In this document: piece after piece, positions 28,295-29,904 of the stretch | Layout: each line of letters starts with the position of its first letter | How positions within the stretch are numbered: position 1 is the first letter of the stretch | Assembly: GCA_034003585.1 (NCBI GenBank) | Contig: JAVEYH010000033.1 | Span: 1 to 29,904 of the forward strand | Source: JAPXSY01 sp034003585 | GTDB taxonomy: Bacteria; Verrucomicrobiota; Kiritimatiellia; RFP12; UBA1067 | Length of the DNA stretch: 29,904 nt | Direction: 5' to 3' | Made by a program: the position numbers and the translations under genes | The notes under the pieces: generated by a model | The model's input: only the letters and a program-made list of their open reading frames with translations | Told to the model about the DNA's origin: nothing | Database searches by the model: none

Positions 28295-29904
28295 ATGAGA
28301 CCGAAGCCGCCCGCCGCCGCCCCCAGCCCCACCCTGTCGGAACAGGTGACCCTGACCGCCGACGCCGTGGCCTGTCCCGGCATCGCCGCCTCCGGCGGAA
28401 GCCTCCAGACCGGCGGGAGCGTTCTGGTCCTGCTCGCCGCAGGCAAAGGCACGCGCTTCGGCACCGCGCCGAAATGCGTGCAGCCCGTGCGCGGCCTGCC
28501 CCTGGCCCGGCACACCCTCGACGCCTTCCGCCGCGAGTGCCCCCAGGCCGCCTGCATCACCCTGGTGGGATACGCGCGGGAGGAGGTGATGGCGCGCCTC
28601 GGCGCGGACATCGTGTACGTCCGCAGCGCCAACCCCACCGGCGGCACGGCGTGGGCGGCCTATGAGGCGCTGAGCGTTCCCGGCCTCGAAGCGCACAACC
28701 CGCTGCTGGTCATCTCCATGGGTGACCGCATCATCCCCGAGACCACCTTCCGGCGCCTTCTCGACACCCATGCGTCCGGCGGCCGCGAGGCGGACCTGAC
28801 CCTGCTCTCCGCTGTCTACGAGCCTCCGGCGCAGCACGGCAAGGGCCGGATCCTGCGCGACGGCCGGGGCCGCATCCTGCGGATCCTGGAGCAGCACGAC
28901 ATCGACGCGATGCGCGATCCCGTGGAGCGCCAGCGCCTCGACGAACTCACCGAAGCCAACTGCCCGCTCTACGCCTTGCGCGCCCGCACGCTGCGCCGCT
29001 ATCTGGGAGGACTCCGCCGCGACAACGCGCAGGGCCAGTACTACTTCACGGATCTGGTTGAGGCGATCCGTTTGGACGGCGGCGAGATCCGGACCCTGAC
29101 CACCCGCGCGTCCGACCCGGAATACCTGCTTCTTTGCTCGGATGTGACGCGTCCGCCGGATTTGGCGCGCCTCGAATCCGTACTCGCCACATCGCTTCCG
29201 GAGCAGGCCGCGCAGCCGGACGCGGTGCGGGCCGCCGCCGAGGTGTTGGCGGCGGACCGTTCGCCGGGGCAGACCGCCGCGATCACGGCGCAACTGGCCG
29301 AACTGCTCGCTGCGGCCGAACGCGAGGGCGCCGGGTTCCAACCTGACCGTCCGGTCGCGGTCGGCGTCTCGGGCGGCCGCTTCCGCATCGCCTTCATGCA
29401 CCCCGACATGGGCCGTTTCTTCGGTCCCGCCTGGCAGATGCCCACCGGCGCGCGCGATGCCGACGGCCGCGAGCAGATCGTCCTCTTCGCCCAGCAGACC
29501 CGGGATGGCAAGATCCACCACCTGCCCACCCATCCGGTCTTTCGCGAGAAGCTCGACGCCATCCCCGCCGACAGCCCTGAAATGTTTCCGGACCCCGGGG
29601 TGGACAGTGTCTACAAATACGAGGCGTTCGGCACCCGCATGGCCGAGCGCCTCCTACTCGCGCTGGGATACTTCTCCGATGCCGAACTCCGCGCGCGCCG
29701 CGAGGCCGGCCTGCCGCTGCCCCCGCATGCCCTGTGGGTCTGCAACAGCATGCGGCGGCCGTTCTCGCTGATCTGCAACGCCATCGCCTCGCTGCGCACC
29801 CTGCGCGAGGGTCCGGCCGGCGCGCGGGTCCGGCAATGCCTCGGGCGGGACGGCTTCACGGGGTTGCGGCTGCTCTCCACCGGCGCGATCCCGCAGGGCG
29901 GCTT
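28295..29904 (+). CDS. Sugar nucleotidyltransferase joined to a GHMP-kinase-like domain, 3'-partial
   Basis: The frame is open from 28295 past the end of the window (536 codons seen). After a Pro/Ala-rich N-terminus, residues about 43-270 form a GT-A nucleotidyltransferase with the signature VLLAAGKGTRFGTAPKCVQP, as in GlmU or other sugar-1-phosphate nucleotidyltransferases; the metal aspartate is probably in ISMGDRII. Residues 380-536 carry VAVGVSGGRFRIAF, CNSMRRPFSLICNAIASL and finally STGAIPQGG, which resembles the PxGG(S)SSA ATP-binding loop of GHMP sugar kinases. A kinase-pyrophosphorylase fusion (like fucokinase/GDP-fucose enzymes in concept, in the order of Fkp) is thus likely. The sugar is unknown. 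Confidence 0.6.
   Translation, partial: MRPKPPAAAPSPTLSEQVTLTADAVACPGIAASGGSLQTGGSVLVLLAAGKGTRFGTAPKCVQPVRGLPLARHTLDAFRRECPQAACITLVGYAREEVMARLGADIVYVRSANPTGGTAWAAYEALSVPGLEAHNPLLVISMGDRIIPETTFRRLLDTHASGGREADLTLLSAVYEPPAQHGKGRILRDGRGRILRILEQHDIDAMRDPVERQRLDELTEANCPLYALRARTLRRYLGGLRRDNAQGQYYFTDLVEAIRLDGGEIRTLTTRASDPEYLLLCSDVTRPPDLARLESVLATSLPEQAAQPDAVRAAAEVLAADRSPGQTAAITAQLAELLAAAEREGAGFQPDRPVAVGVSGGRFRIAFMHPDMGRFFGPAWQMPTGARDADGREQIVLFAQQTRDGKIHHLPTHPVFREKLDAIPADSPEMFPDPGVDSVYKYEAFGTRMAERLLLALGYFSDAELRARREAGLPLPPHALWVCNSMRRPFSLICNAIASLRTLREGPAGARVRQCLGRDGFTGLRLLSTGAIPQGG

Noticed and set aside
28163..29533. Extension of the Gfo/Idh frame to 29533.
   Set aside because: It is antisense to the nucleotidyltransferase gene; the Tat signal and promoter place the start at 28162.

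Overview
The window is high-GC DNA from a free-living, probably anaerobic bacterium. Several features suit the PVC superphylum, perhaps a Kiritimatiellota- or Lentisphaerota-like lineage: an electron-bifurcating NfnAB pair, a B12-dependent methyltransferase operon, Tat-exported Gfo/Idh and FAD enzymes, a Lys/Ala/Pro histone-like protein, and short tandem repeats in gene spacers. This placement is inferred from gene content only. No rRNA, tRNA, CRISPR array, integrase or transposase was seen.

Layout. Bases 1-1870 are AT-richer and accessory: the end of a putative restriction-endonuclease-like gene, a two-gene module of a small protein and a MNT-type nucleotidyltransferase, two 59-60 bp imperfect palindromes resembling integron attC sites, and a GxxExxY gene remnant between inverted 28 bp repeats. 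Bases 1926-3468 (minus strand) hold an XRE/zinc-ribbon regulator and an ELM1-family protein. Bases 3469-3896 are non-coding, with an AT-rich core and four copies of a CCTGTTGATAA-like motif. The next genes, to 10024, run rightward: uxaC, a large secreted protein of unknown family, a CDP-alcohol phosphatidyltransferase, and a secreted HExxH putative peptidase. A leftward Tat-exported FAD oxidoreductase (10038-11426) is divergent from an amidohydrolase-tyrA pair. Then come nfnA and nfnB, a hemolysin III membrane protein, a Tat-exported phosphoesterase, a membrane protein of unknown function, purM, the histone-like gene (minus), a zinc-ribbon protein, thiH, and lipA (minus).

Bases 22765-26796 form the most distinctive locus: an AraC regulator divergent from a three-gene operon of a corrinoid protein, a UroD/MtaA-family methyltransferase fused to a thioredoxin-like domain, and a CobW-type GTPase. 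The window ends with a leftward Gfo/Idh oxidoreductase and a divergent, truncated gene that joins a sugar nucleotidyltransferase to what looks like the start of a GHMP kinase.

Regulation. Many genes have a good sigma70-like promoter whose -10 box ends only 6-12 nt before the start codon, with no Shine-Dalgarno sequence. Leaderless or nearly leaderless mRNAs therefore seem common here. These promoters also settle several start codons.
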